In this document: positions 1 through 13,500 of the stretch, piece after piece | Layout of the letters: each line of letters opens with the position of its first letter | Numbering within the stretch: the stretch's first letter is position 1 | Source of the DNA: Neodiprion pinetum | Taxonomy: Eukaryota > Arthropoda > Insecta > Hymenoptera > Diprionidae | Assembly: GCF_021155775.2 (NCBI RefSeq) | Contig: NC_060237.1 | Location: 2,296,501 to 2,360,500, forward strand | Length of the DNA stretch: 64,000 bases | Direction: 5' to 3' | The notes under the pieces: model-generated | Seen by the model: the letters and a program-made list of their open reading frames with translations, nothing else | Databases searched by the model: none | Told to the model about the DNA's origin: nothing | Translations under genes and position numbers: made by a program

Positions 1-135
1 CTGAAAATGAAAAGAGAAATTTGGTAAGCTACAGACTATCCGAGATTCTGTTTTTCAATCAACGAGCATCACTACCACTTCTACTCGTAATTGTGCTTTC
101 ATTTCAGGGTAGGAGCTGAGAGCCCTGGCAGCGAC

Positions 136-3100
136 ATGAAGCGTGCCGCGGCAAAGAAACTCATTGAACGCTATTTCTATCAGTTAACAGATGGCTGTGG
201 AAATCCACAGTGTGATAATCAGCATTGCGCATCAAGTGGGAAGGTGATAATAATTCTTCTTAGTATATCCAGTGAAAAAATGCTCTCAGTCTTTCAGAAA
301 CAGAAACTTTCACATCCCATTTTTTGTAGGTGACTAATTTGACGCCAAATCAAGCAGCTGCGCAGGCAATTCAGTTGTTTTCTCAAGAGGCACGACTATG
401 CGATGGAACACAACCCAACAAAGTAGCGAGAACCACGATAGAGCCAGGCCCTGCATCGCTGGCGAAAAGCTTGCCAGTGAAAAGTGTAAACCCGACTTGC
501 TCCGTCGAAGGTATTGCAACAAAATTGGAAAATAAGAACCGAGACTTTGGAGCTGTAGCATCCAACTGCCTAAACATTTCTACCGGTTCTGTTCATGGAG
601 AAACAGATAGCTCCAAGGCCAAAAACATGCCGTGTTCATGTTTTGATGGTGCCATTGAAAATTCTAATCCAGTCTTATTGAATAAATCAGAAAACAATTT
701 AAATATTGACAAAATTTCCGATCTCGGGGGGTCCAAGAGTTGTTCAAAAATCGATAGAACAAATACATCAATTACAGAAAAAAACAACCTTTGGGTCAGA
801 CAATATCGTTCACATTCTAATTCTAGCAGCACGTCTGGTTTGCATAATATCCATGATACACGTCATGCGCCAATTCGGCGACAAAAATACGTGAAAACCG
901 AATGTGTATATCCGGGTAGGATAACGCGGTCTAAAATGAAGGAGGTGAAACCAACACCAAAAGATGTGGTAACAAGAAAGTCACTTGCGACTAAGAGGAT
1001 TGGAGTGTCTCGACGGTCGGATAAGCGCCAGTTGCAACGACTCGTTAGGAAATTAGTTGTGTTGACATTGTACCTTAGGTATTTGGAAGTGAAGAGATCG
1101 TCTCGGTGCATGAAAAGCAATGAATTTTAACAATTTATACGTTATTTATTTGCAAAGAGAGATAAATCCTTATTATACCGTCACATTATGTATTTTGTTT
1201 TGTAATAAATGCTTTATCGAAGCTTGTTTGTGACTTATGCTTTGTTTATTACTAGTCAAAGGCAAAACAAAGCTACGATTAATGAGTAAGATTTGTGCAA
1301 AGAAGAATACGACCAGTGCTTTTCACGCTTCATTGAACTGATAAAACATCAGAGAATTTGAGATTGAAATAAGTGAGAACTACCGACGAGACGATCTCTG
1401 AGTAAATACATACATACACATTTGTACAAATTTTTTTACTTTATTTTTCTAATTTGAATAGGAAAACCAGTGCCATACTTGACAGAACCAAAGTTGTTGG
1501 ATATAATACAGCAGTGTAAATCTGAAGAATCCTACTCTCTCCTCATTCGGACGTTGGGCGAAGTCTTCTCCTCTGCAGAAGCGTTGAGTCGTAGTTTTCA
1601 AAAAAGTGCAGAGAACGATTCTCCCCTTGCCGCCCTCCTTGATCGAGCTCCAGTTGACCTTCTTGGACCACCGCGAGACCTCAGTAAAGAAGCAGTAAGA
1701 TCACTGCAAGGAGAAGACAAGGAAGAGGATAGCAGCGATCCTTCACCTACTGTACCCCACCCTGACGATACCAGTGTAGATTTGCCTGCAGTTAGAAGAG
1801 CCTTTACAGCACTTTGGTCGTTACCAGGTACGAGCACGCACGGAATATTGATTATTGATTCGCTTATTCGTGTTTGATGTAAGTCAGGATCGAGAATCGA
1901 AAGCTGATCACTTGATTTCGATTTGTCTCACAGGAGAGGCATTCGAATCTGCACTTGTACATGCTCTGGTTACTTTGGCAGACAACATAGAACTGGACTT
2001 GAGGGTATTTGGTATAGTGCCTTCAGATAGCACGGACAGTTTACTGAATGTGTTCCTGATAGTATTTGAGATACCAGTTTTGGGTAGCAGTGAGTATCTT
2101 GAGCTGGCATTGCATATGTTGTGCAAGGCTGCGAGCTGTCTACCTTTAACAGCACAGGCAAAGCTGGCACGCGTATGGGCACGGCATTCAAAACCTCGTC
2201 TTCAAGCGCTACTGCAAGCACTGCAGCAACTCATTACCGTTAAGGTACAACGAGTTTTTGTTGATTGCAGTGATTAGTGACCAGTGATATTTGAAAATTG
2301 ATTCATTGTTATTGTTCGATTTTGCGCCAAGGTAATCGGAGGGTCATTCACTCGAGACTATTGCGTCCAAGACGCTGATACTATTACTGCCCCGACTAAG
2401 GTCATGAAAATACTGTACTATGCGAGTATGCTCGCAGGCGAACTTGATGGACCAGAATTGAGAAGAGATGAAGAAGGCGACGCGGGGGAGCTAGAAAAAA
2501 CTAGTACTCAGAGAACTTCGACACAGGCTTTGCAAGTAAGTTATCTATTGATTTCTGATGTTTCATTTGTCACGTTTTCTTTTATTGCTTTGAATGATTG
2601 ATGTTATTGCCGTCCTTGTCTTTAAATGAATTAATTCATTGTTTGCCCAAAGGATCCACTGGCTGTGGAATTAAAAATCTGCTCGCTGGATGCGCGAAAG
2701 CCATTTGTTCCCTTCAACGACTTTTACAACGAGCCATTGAGTGATGCAATAGAAATGGACAAAGACTTTGCCTACTACAAAAGTGAGCAGCCAAAAAAGT
2801 TCAGCTTTATGAACTATGCATTCATTCTTACACCTGCAACGAAAACACTCGGACTCTATTATGATAACCGAATACGAATGTACAGTGAGAGAAGAATGAG
2901 TTTTCTGCAGACTGTTGTCGGCCAGCCAACGAATCCCTATCTCCGATTAAAGGTATGCACAGTGTATTTCATAAACTGGTTTCAGGGATCAATGATTTTC
3001 AAATTTTTTGTATAAATAACGGAAAATTTCACGATCTGGCTAACATAATTGCAATACTCCTTTGCCCTTACCAGGTGCGTAGAGATCATTTGATAGACGA

Positions 3101-4530
3101 CGCACTTGTTGAATTAGAAATGGTAGCCATGGAAAATCCGACGGATCTGAAGAAACAACTCGTTGTAGAATTTGAGGGAGAGCAAGGGGTTGACGAGGGT
3201 GGTGTATCAAAGGAATTTTTTCAGCTAGTGGTCGAGGAAATATTTAATCCTGATTACGGAATGTTCACGCTGCAAGTAAGATATGCGTTCTGCTTTGAAT
3301 CTCTAATATTGATTGAGTGTAATAGCTTGTAGTTGATTTTTAATCTCGTATACAATCGTGAACAGGACGACACGCAAACAACGTGGTTCAATCCAACGTC
3401 GTTCGAAAGCGATGCGCAGTTTACATTGATTGGAGTCGTATTAGGCTTGGCGATCTACAACAACGTGATCCTCGACGTACGTTTCCCGATGGTTGTCTAT
3501 CGCAAGTTGTTGGGAAGGAAAGGAGCCTTTGCGGATCTGGAAGACTGGAGTCCAACGCTTTACAGAAGTTTGAAAGAGCTGCTTGATTACACTGGAGAAG
3601 ACATGGCTGACACATTCATGCAAACCTTTAGGGTCGGTTACAAGTGAGTCAAAAACAGGGAATGAGTGAGAGCGTCGAAAAGCAGAATAAAACAAGGAAT
3701 GACAAGTAAACCATATAAGTTTCGCGAAATCGTAATGAACATATTTTCACTATCTGCCATTCAGAGATGTGTTCGGGTATGAACTTTTCCACGAGCTTCG
3801 CGAGGATGGGGATCAAATTTACGTAATGCAATCAAACAAGCGAGAGTTTGTCGATCTCTATGCAGACTTCCTCCTAAATCGATCCGTTGAAAGACAATTC
3901 AAAGCCTTTAGACGCGGCTTTCAAATGGTTACCGACGAGAGCCCGTTAGCGCTACTCTTCAGGCCGGAGGAAGTTGAGCAGGTATAACACCAATCCTTAT
4001 TTCATATATTGAACCTAAGAAATAGCGTTCCGAATGAGAATATAGTGATCGAATGCGATTAATTTTCTTGATGCAGTTAGTCTGCGGAAGCAAGAACTTC
4101 GACTTTGCGGAACTAGAGGCAGCTACGGAGTACGAAGGCGGTTACACCGTCGACAGCGAAGCTGTCAGGAACTTTTGGAGGGTAGCTCACGCTCTTCCAC
4201 CCGAAAGCCAACGTAGGCTGCTGCAGTTTACTACTGGAAGCGATAGAGTACCCGTCGGTGGTCTTTCGAGATTGAAGATGGTGATCGCGCGGCATGGTCC
4301 GGATTCCGATAGGTGCGGAAATCTTACTGATTATTTACCCATATGCATACTTGAAGTGCATTATTGTTCAACGAACATGTGAAACAAGATTTCGTGGTTT
4401 TCATTGCAGATTACCCATAGCTCACACTTGCTTCAACGTTCTTCTCTTACCCGATTATGGCACGATAGAGAAGCTTCAAGATCGTTTATTGAAAGCAATA
4501 AATTATTCAAAGGGATTTGGGATGCTGTGA
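136..4530 (+). CDS. Ube3a: Ubiquitin-protein ligase E3A (HECT E3), complete coding region
   Basis: E3 ligase that takes ubiquitin from an E2 onto a catalytic cysteine and passes it to substrates. Coding exons read from splice sites: 136-243, 330-510 (or 330-915), 1462-1827, 1934-2244, 2332-2535, 2653-2952, 3075-3275, 3366-3643, 3765-3981, 4077-4312, 4410-4530. Both donors at the end of exon 2 keep frame and give about 840 or 975 residues; vertebrate UBE3A is about 850-875. The N-terminus ([18 protein letters not shown]) opens the AZUL zinc finger, with cysteines in CGNPQC, QHC and ARLC. The middle region ([20 protein letters not shown]) and the HECT domain ([49 protein letters not shown]) match the family throughout. 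The catalytic Cys is in [13 protein letters not shown] at 4429-4431, and the protein ends in KGFGML like the human enzyme. The ATG at 136 follows a splice acceptor at 108, so an untranslated first exon lies left of the window. The extra 135 residues between the two donors are low-complexity and Ser/Arg/Lys-rich. Confidence 0.96.
511..1209 (+). other. Possible alternative 3' end of Ube3a (short AZUL-only isoform) with intronic poly(A) signal
   Basis: The reading frame of Ube3a exon 2 stays open from 330 to a stop at 1128-1130, far past both usable donors (after 510 and after 915). An AATAAA lies at 1204-1209, 74 bases past the stop, followed by T/GT-rich sequence. A transcript that ignored the donors would encode the zinc finger plus a basic tail without the HECT domain. 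The open frame and the signal are seen directly; use of this end is inference. The stretch 511-915 may alternatively be coding sequence in a longer full-length isoform. Confidence 0.45.
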
Positions 4531-7500
4531 ATAAGATATACGAATAACGGAAGTAATTCAATTCAGCGAGAAAAAGAAATCTCTCCTCACCTGAACAGCT
4601 CTCCCTCTTTATTCCTTACCCATTTATTCTCAATTCGGAATATTTCAGGAAATGCTTGTTGAGCAATTAGTAGGCGCGTAAAAGGAGGAGGTGAAGGACG
4701 ATCGATGTTTGCAGTTTACAAGAAAGTTGGGGGCTCGTGATCGACCATCGGGCATAGAGAAAAGAAAGTATTAACAATTCAAGAGAAGATAAGTAGAAAA
4801 GCAGCAAAAAGGTAAAGAAATCCACGAATTAGTGTAAGTCTGGTGTCTGAAAAGCGAGTAGGATACTTTTTAGAGTTTTGTCGTCGGTAGATCTTTATGG
4901 GCTCGTGTAGTATCTGCCCTTGTGTACATAATTTGTGTGCTGAATATGCGGAAAGTGTGGACGAAATATACTATATTCTGTGCGGATTTTGAGCGTCACT
5001 TGGCTTCAAATTACGACGTTTCAAGCAAGAAATTGTAGAGATATTATTATTATTATTATTATATACAATTGCATACTATTACATATATAAATAATGCATA
5101 CATACTATACATAGGTATATAAAATACACCCCAAAGACAAGTGAAATGTATGACTGTGATGCGAGTGAGAATGGCGAGTATTCAGTAAGTGATAGTAAAA
5201 TTAAACATTTTAGAAGTAAATAATAATAATTACTGGGTGAATACCAAATGGAATTATTCAAATTAATGATAAAAGTAAATAGACGAATCAGTGATTTACA
5301 GATCAGGTGAATCATTTTGAACAAAATCTGTAAACTATGTATACACATTTTATAGATATGTACGTTATACATGTATACATAATTGTGGTGCGTTCCAGCT
5401 ATCCATGTCCACTTCTGCGATGTTGCATAAAAAAAAAATACTTTTATATCAATGTCTAAGAAATTTACAAAGTGAAAAGTTCGTTCATCTTCGATTCGGT
5501 AATCCTGCAAAATTCATAAAACTCGAAATTTAATAATGTGCTACCAGCTTATTTTGCTGCGGAAGAAGAATTACTATGAAAAATCGGCTGATTGCGCTAA
5601 CGAATTATTGCAAATAAATGAACGTTTGAATAGAATTTGTGAGACAAATAGTGTCTATTCAGTGGGATTTTACATCTGCCTAAAGCGTTCAAGCATTGGC
5701 TTTTTTGCCCTGTATTTACTCGGCCAATTTTAAATGAAGACGAGGTTAAAATGATTATAGAAAAGGACACTCGTTGGAAATTGAACTGGAACGCTTTGTA
5801 CCCCAAAAGTCGATGCAAGAATATGAGCTTCATAAAACGGGCATTGCTACGTAGGTTTCAAAGAGGAAACTAAAAAAAAAATCGCGTACCTATCCGTGTC
5901 TTGACATTTTTGTTTATATGCATATGAACACACAATCAATTTATACGGTAAAAATTGTCATTACCATCAATATACAAATGATATTTACTGCGCCTAATGA
6001 ACTAAAAAAGAAAAGTAAGAATTAAGATAGACTAATAATTTGTATAATAAACGTTTGTAACCAGCGACTTTTCTAAAAAGGCACGCTGCACACTACACCG
6101 ATGTTTAGATATATCATTAGTCGTGTGACAATAAAAGTTGTATGAAATAAGCAGTGTATAGTGTATGCATAGGTACTGCGACGAGTGAATCGCTTTATTT
6201 AAAGTGATACACATTAATACACGTAAAAAAACAGAAAGGAAGAAATTCAAAAGATGGACAACCTATGTGTTCATGCGTGTATAAGTTGTTTGAAATTACG
6301 CCAAGTATCAAATAGCGCGTGGCTATTGAGTGCAGACGTTTGTTTATCGTTAATTGTTATACACGCGACCGATAGAGCACGCAGAGCGATCTTTTCCTCG
6401 AGAGAAATTCCTGAAAAATAGCGCTTATCGTGACCTATTCGGATACATCTTACGACTCCAACATTGTAGTTAAATAAGGAAATCGCGTCCAGCAGAATGT
6501 CTTCGAGAATTAATGAACGAGGAAAGTCTAAATTAATTGTTGTAGTAAAAAAAAATTCTATCTTGTTTTTATCAACGCATAGAGTGTTGAAGTAATATAA
6601 TTTCGATTTTCCTCGTTCGTACGAACGTAAAGATGCACTAATGCGGACAACAAAAAAAGTGTCGTTTCCAAAATCGTACGCCACCCGCGCGATGTAGCAA
6701 TTTTAATGTACTCTGTCTCGATTTGATGAATTGTAACCGAAATCCGAATATGACTTACGTACATAATTCAATACGAATTTGCGAATTTGTAACAGCCTCG
6801 ACGGACTTTCCGTGTCCGTGCGACATACTTTGTACAGTTACACCGTCTTATATCTTTAGTAAAAATATTGCGTACATCAGCTATTTGATTTACATTTTAA
6901 GTATAAGATACAAACGTGTATAGAACAGTACGAATGGTACATGCATAGTTTATTCAGCTGAAGAGTGAGCGAGTAATTAGTCTGCGCTCTGTGTACGCTT
7001 ACACACATACATAATATATATATTTATATATATGCGACTCACAATACGCGGTATGTTGAAACAAGTAGGGATAACGCCAGGCGGGTTGCAGGGATCGCGG
7101 CGCTGTGCGCCGATCCCCGTTATAGTGTTCATCGTCGCAACGGTTATGACACGATTATTATTACAATTTAAAACTCGCGTAGAGAAGAGAGCTCAACTAT
7201 GTGTGTAACACGACTCTATTGTCTGCAAGAGCTCTCACACTGTCGTATGCTTCGGTAACATTGCAGTCAACCGACCACGAGGATTCTCTGCATGTTGTAC
7301 ACTCATTGCCCATAGTAACTTATCAATTTTAACGTAGCTAATTGATATTCGATACGCGTTTGGGTTTTCGGAATTCTCTTTGAAACGGTAGAACGGACCG
7401 TTAGTTTAGGACAAGAATTTCATAACCTTTTATAAAACTCTTTAGGTCTACGTGTAAAGTGAAAAATTGATAGGTATACGTTTTTTGTTCAAATATTGTA

Positions 7501-8100
7501 CGTTTTAACCAGAATCGTGGGCATCAATGACGGTTAACGTATACGTATATCCTCTGCAGTAACCGTTAGTCCGGTCGTAGTAAAACTTGTTTTTTTTCCC
7601 TCTCCTGTGTATTTTTTTTTTCTTCCATAATAGAGTTTACGAAGAATCAGAAAAACAAAACAATCAAGTTTTATGCAAAGACCTTAGTCTGTCCTCTGCA
7701 TAGTCGACGGAATAGAAATCATTTGAATGTGCATCATCGACGAAGTTTTCGGATAAAAATCTGAAATAAAAGTAAAACTCTCGCTTGCGTAACGAGGAGC
7801 GATTGTTATCCTCATATTCAAAGCGCGCGACTATGTATCGTACATTATATGCGAGTTTGCCGGTTCTGCCCACGAGGCGTATTCAACATGTCATGTCTTC
7901 TCTTTTCCTGTAAATACGTAACACGCAAAATCGTGCCGCACAGGCGAGCAAAATGTACCCCGAACGTTAGTATATGTATAGAGCTAGAAAAATATTTGCA
8001 GCAGCAGTTGCAGCAGGACTGGGAACTCGGGAATGGCACCGTTGATAATTCGGTTGCTTCGGGACTGTTTTGTTTTTTTTTTTTTTTTGTTCTTTCTTCA
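4531..8100. other. Ube3a 3' UTR and AT-rich intergenic stretch
   Basis: The first several hundred bases after the Ube3a stop are probably its 3' UTR, including an ATT microsatellite at about 5041-5063. The rest is AT-rich and I recognise no gene in it. Open frames such as 5079-5510 and 6271-6684 on the minus strand have no recognisable domain, no signal peptide and AT-driven composition, and are treated as chance. A GC-rich hairpin near 7.1 kb is listed separately. Confidence 0.6.
7071..7124. repeat. GC-rich stem-loop in AT-rich intergenic DNA
   Basis: GGGATCG-(CG bulge)-GCGC at 7091-7103 pairs with GCGC-CGATCCC starting at 7107 across a 3-base loop. An outer pair, ATAACG at 7071 and CGTTAT at 7119, encloses it. 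The GC content stands out against AT-rich flanks. It could be a structured RNA, a protein-binding palindrome or chance; no known family is recognised. Confidence 0.4.
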
Positions 8101-8927
8101 TAGGAAAATGTTACCGCCGCCGGTATACTCTGTTGACGGAGGATCGGAGGGATGGTTGCGCGCGCATCCTCGGCTGACGCGATAACCGCGGCGGTATTAA
8201 CAGGTGGTTAGCGGTGGTTGGCTGAGAGCCGGCGAGGCGCAGCACGGCTAAAGCTCCTCATTCGATTGCGGCGGGACCCCGCGACGTTCTCCAGTCGTCA
8301 GTCGACCACAGTTGCGATTAGAGCTCGATGCCGACGGAAGGAAGATAAGACCCTTCCTCACAACCGCTGCGAAACATATTACGCGGAGTATATATTTTTG
8401 TATGTTATAACTTGTAAGCGAGGACCGCGCGCGCGCAAAAATCCCACGACCGTGCGCGCCAGTTTTACGATCGGTATTGTTGTGTCGTGTTGCCGTTTTC
8501 ACCGGCGTTGCTCGTTTTTCACAAATCAGGTTGTCCATCCTTGATCCGCTGCTCCTCTTTTCGCCGTTACGCTAGGCTATCTGATCCGCATCTGCGATCG
8601 TTGCACACTTTTGTCGCGTGTGTTAGGAGTTGTGTGTGCGCGCGTCGTGTTTTTACGATACATACGGACGAGGAAGAGACTGTGCGGGATGTGAAACTCT
8701 GTGGCTGTTAACGGTGTGTGACATATTTGTCGTAATATATTACGCTGGTGCCGTTGCCGTTGCCGGTTAAACACTTTTTTCTCATCTTCCCGCGTTACAT
8801 GCTGATTCGTCGCTGCTCATTTTGACCGTTGATAATCAGTGTTTCTGTGTCGAGGAGAACACGTGGGTGAACCGACGGAAGAACTTCCTGGAACACCCTG
8901 CATCTTATCTTATTCAGGCTATTCGAG
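8100..8927 (+). promoter_or_regulatory. Probable CrebA promoter region and untranslated first exon
   Basis: Sequence from about 8100 to 8750 is clearly more GC- and CpG-rich than its surroundings (several CGCGCG runs near 8160, 8430 and 8640), as expected for a promoter/5' UTR. A good donor (TTCGAG|GTAAGC) follows 8927. An acceptor (TTGTTACAG) before 10174 would join this exon to the one carrying the CrebA start codon. The transcription start is not pinned. Short frames here, such as 8218-8544, are probably upstream frames in leader sequence. Confidence 0.45.
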
Positions 8928-10173
8928 GTAAGCTAAAAATAGAATTTTCACCATGTATCTTCTACTGTATCGGTTACGCCCACACGCACGCATTTATCAT
9001 CCGGCGTTACATTTTCACTCCCTTCTTCCCGAACAATAACAAGTAGTAAAAGATTGACGGTAGGCTAATCATCGTGGTTAAAACCCGTATGTGTTCATTT
9101 CTGTTAATACACCGCGGGGTGAGGCTGACTCCTGCAGTGATTAGGGCTTCGGAGACAAAAGAAAAGATAAAAAAAAAACGAGAACCTCAGCGGAACAAAT
9201 GAATAGACGCCGACGTAAAGAAGGCTTTGTAAACGTCTTTAAGCCTGCAGGTGACGAGTTTTTCGTTCGAATACATATGTACGCAGTTGGCGCTGCAGCG
9301 AGTGTAAACAACAGACGTTTAACATCATTTTCGACGATCAGGACGAACTGCGTAGATCATAAGATTGATGTCGAAAATCCTTAACCAGTTTAGCAAACCC
9401 ACTACATCGGTCCTATTGTTTTTCATTCGATCGTGTGTATACATGCAGTATCGATTAATCTCACGTGCAACCGGTAATAATACATCCCGGATACAGAAGC
9501 ACACAACGATCCGTGCGCATTATACGCTAGTAAAAGGTGTGCTGCACCTGCAATCAATCGACCCGATTTCTTATCGGCCGAGGGTCCGCGTTGTTCGCTT
9601 GTTTCACGCCATTCCACGCTGCTGCACACTTGTTGCATGCAGCCTGGAAGAACCGTCGGGCAGTTTTCGATAACGCGAACGCTTGTACGATTGGTTGTTG
9701 CTGTCGTTACATCGTACACCTGTATTCCTTGATGCCCGTGTAAAAAATGCAATTGCTTCGACTTTTACGCGAAGTCGGGAAAATTGAACGGTGTACCTAT
9801 GTCCGCTTTTTTTTTTTTTTGTTTATTTGCGTGTAATTCCTAATTCTTCGACGTTGACACACGCATGCGGGCCGGTATGAAAATCCTAGCGCAAGTCGAA
9901 AGGTTCGCGAGTTCGGCACAAGCACGTGTTGTACTAGATTTAATATCCCGTACGCTCCTCTCCAGCTGGTCCATTGATCCCGATGCGCGATTTATCTCGA
10001 TGCGAGCATCCGCGCGCGCGCGCGCACGCTCATTAATGTAAAAAGCTTGACCGGGCAAAGAGCTTAACGAAATGAGAAATTATATCGATATTTCGATGCG
10101 AGTTTAGGCCTCACTCACTCACTCATCAATAATGACACAGTTTTAATCTACCAAGGAATTCTTCTTGTTACAG

Positions 10174-10573
10174 TAGCCGATGCAACTGCCTCGGTGGGGA
10201 GGCTGAAGGAAAATGCGAGGTGCGTAGATCAGATCGTCGGGCTTTCTGACCGAACGGTGCAGCGGAAACGGAAGTGGAACTAGCAGAGGTCGGTTGTTAT
10301 GCTGTCACGGTATCGTCTTCCACTTCCAACATCGACGGCCTCGTCTTCGTCGTCATGGGAGCTGAAAACACATTCGCAACTTGCGATCTCGTTTGATTAC
10401 CTTACCTGTCGAGGATAGAATTGTCTATAGTTCTTTGTCGAACGGTAAATGCGGCAATCGCTCGACGTCTTCATCGTCATCTCGACGTTATTGAGCCCCA
10501 CGAATAATAACGTCATCGACGGGGCAAGAAACTGATTGTCAACTGCAGTCTTCGAACACAGGGAGAGGATATT
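10174..10573 (+). other. CrebA 5' UTR in the first coding exon
   Basis: An acceptor (CTTCTTGTTACAG) ends at 10173 and the sequence then runs without a needed splice to the CrebA ATG at 10574. It would be spliced to an upstream untranslated exon ending at 8927. This is predicted from splice signals only. Confidence 0.45.
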
Positions 10574-13500
10574 ATGGAGTTCGACGACGTTGGAACGAGC
10601 GATCTGCGGGAACTCTGGGAGTCGTATCTTGCCGAGACGGTAAGCGAACACCTTATATTTTTCCGACTCTTTCGTTTATCTCCGTCGCCTTTTATCGCCA
10701 TTCTTCTCTCGTCATTCTTGTCGATTGTTACCACCATTATACCTCGCAACGTACGTTCCTTGGTTTATTTTGTATTGTACACCTTCGCCCTCATTCCTCA
10801 CCATTGTTTCTCACTTCGCGTTGTTATCATTTTTTTCCACTTTCATTCATAACCGTTCGGATCTGCGGTTTATTTGTCGAGCCGGTGCAAAAGGCAAGCT
10901 GTGTGCTTTGCCTTCCATGTATTAAATGTTTAGTACTTGCAAAGGTATTGTCCAGAAGCGATAGTATCGGGAGATGAGATGGGGAAGAATAGGAAGAGAA
11001 GAAGAAGATGGGGGTGAAAAATCTTTTTGTACATGGAAGAGTATACCTTACATTATCCCTTCCCTAATTGCAAATACACATTTAATACATGGAAGGCAAA
11101 GCACGCAGCCTTCCTTCTGCACCAGCTCGACAAATAAAACGATTACTGTTTACTCAGCCATTGAATTTTTACCTGTGAGGTCTGGAAGAATAATTTTTAT
11201 TATTCATCGCAACTGCGGTAAACACTAACATCAACGACGATCACCTTGTTCTACATGTCGAATATTGTAATGCAAGAATCGACGATTAGAAGAAATAAAT
11301 AATAAAGAAGAGTAGAAAATAGACAAAGATGACAATGAGCGGGTACAAGCTATAGAAACCCAGATCGATTTATCATTTAACAAAATATAATAAAGATAAC
11401 GCACATCAATTATCGACGGCTAGGGAAATAAAATCGTTCGAAACGAGCCTTTCCAAATTCCTCCGATTGTTTCTCTGCTTTTTTACCACAGCAATTTAAA
11501 TCTATGATTCGATTTTCTTCCAATTCTTATCTCACAGCTTCCTATAATTATCATTTAAAATGGATTACCGTATCTGTTGCTTCATTTTTTGTTCATTCTC
11601 CTAACTCTTTCTCTCTCACTCTCGTTTCTCTACCTGCACCATTCGCGATTTTTCGGAAGTATCTTTACGACAATAGCGCGCCGCGCCGGTAAACCTGATC
11701 ATCGTCAGGGCAGTTATGATCGCCAGGGCGTTGAAATGAGGCGACGAGCGAGGAGTCAAGTGTATTTTGTATTATTTGCGTCGTTTTGAGCGGAAAAAAA
11801 TGAGCCGCCATTAAACAGGGGGGATCGCGCGTGTCCCTCATCACACGTCTGCCCATGCACCTGAGTCCACGCTATACATGCGTATAATTGTATCTGTAGA
11901 CGGCATTGTGGAGATGTTCATAACCATTATAAATACCTCGTACCATTAGTTATTACGACTGATATTCGCGAAGAAATTTTTCCGCATCCTTGCGCGTCCA
12001 TTAACGTTACTAATTCGCGTATTAAGGATACATGTTATGTTTGCCTTTCATATTTAATTCATTCGACTATTATCATACACTTTTTATTTTCTACTCGTTT
12101 TCAGCATATATTTATGGATCAAAATTTGCCAACATTTAAGCACATGGTATAGTAATAGGATGAAAAAATATCTGTGTGATCGTGTAGACGTTTGAAAATT
12201 TGAAAGGTGCGCGTTCCAAGGAATTTTAGAAAAAGTTACCCATAACTTTTATTAAATTTTAATCTACGTTATGAATTACGTGATTAGATTTTTACACATT
12301 GTTGCCGTACAGTTTCCGTTTTCTCTCTCTTGATTCTTCTCCATGAAACAACGCAGTTTTCTTCCTTTACCACACGTTGAACATTATATTATACCTAAGC
12401 ATATCTTGTCCATATATTCTTAGTTACATTGCATAACATAAGTGTTCCGATATGTACGAAGTCAGTTTATCGGATCCTTTTGGACTAAATAATCAGTTCT
12501 GACTCACGTTTGGGCGATTTTGCAACACCGGCGAGCCACTCGAGTTGTTATATTATGTCTAAGGTATAACATAGACCAATGTTGCTTATGCAGGCGTCTT
12601 ATCACTCACGGTCAGCACCGGCATTACAAAACGCACACGTGTACTATCGGGTAAGAGAATAGTTATAACTTTGCACGGATTTCGAAGGTGTATTGGTGGT
12701 ATCACGGCATTCGGTACATCGCTCATCGAGTCATCGTCTGCCCGTAAATATCGATCATTGCCGGACGGTACGACTGGTCGCTCTTATCGCTCGAATATAA
12801 AAGTCCTCGACAATGCGTCTGTAAATTGTTACATTTATTACCAATCCGGCCGTTATGCAGGCTAGAGGTATCGGTTGCTTACTTGCTAACTGTAAGACGT
12901 ACGATCTTATCTCTCTGTGTTCGGGCGTACGCAGTTATCCGCACGATTGTATTATATGTATATGATACCTGCCTAACGTCTCTGAAACTATTTTTTCTAC
13001 TCGATTTTTTAAACAACTCACGAGCGTTATTTTTTTGTGTATGAAACAACATTTGCATTTGCTTGTAGAATATGGTGCATTTCGTCACACGTGTTGGATA
13101 TTCGTATAATAATATAGGGATTGTCATTGTACCGATATGTCTATGAGGAAGGTACGTAAGAATTTGATGACGGTAATTTTATTTATTTTTTTTTCCTCCC
13201 TTTGCATTTCTTTATTGTGCGGGAAAATTTAGCACCTCCTCGCAATTGCGAGAAAACGAAACTTAGCCTTGCGTATTATGTTTAGGCTTTTGCTCATAAC
13301 GGATTCTGTACATCATTTTTGTTCCGCGACGGGCAAATTCCCAATAATATTATCTAGATAAAAAAGAAAAACCAAGCCAGTCCAGATGATTAAATAAAAT
13401 CGTAGGGCTAGTTGTTTGTTTTCTCTGCATTACGGTCGAGAAATTGTAATTTGAAAAAAAAAAAAACATTTAACGTGTTTCTTTTTTTTTTTTTTTTTTT

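Noticed and set aside
5079..5510. 143-codon minus-strand frame rich in Ile/Tyr/Leu/Cys
   Set aside because: Reads through TA-rich repeats in the Ube3a 3' region; composition is an AT artefact.
6271..6684. 137-codon minus-strand open frame in AT-rich DNA
   Set aside because: No recognisable domain, no signal peptide or splice context, and composition follows local AT content; likely chance.
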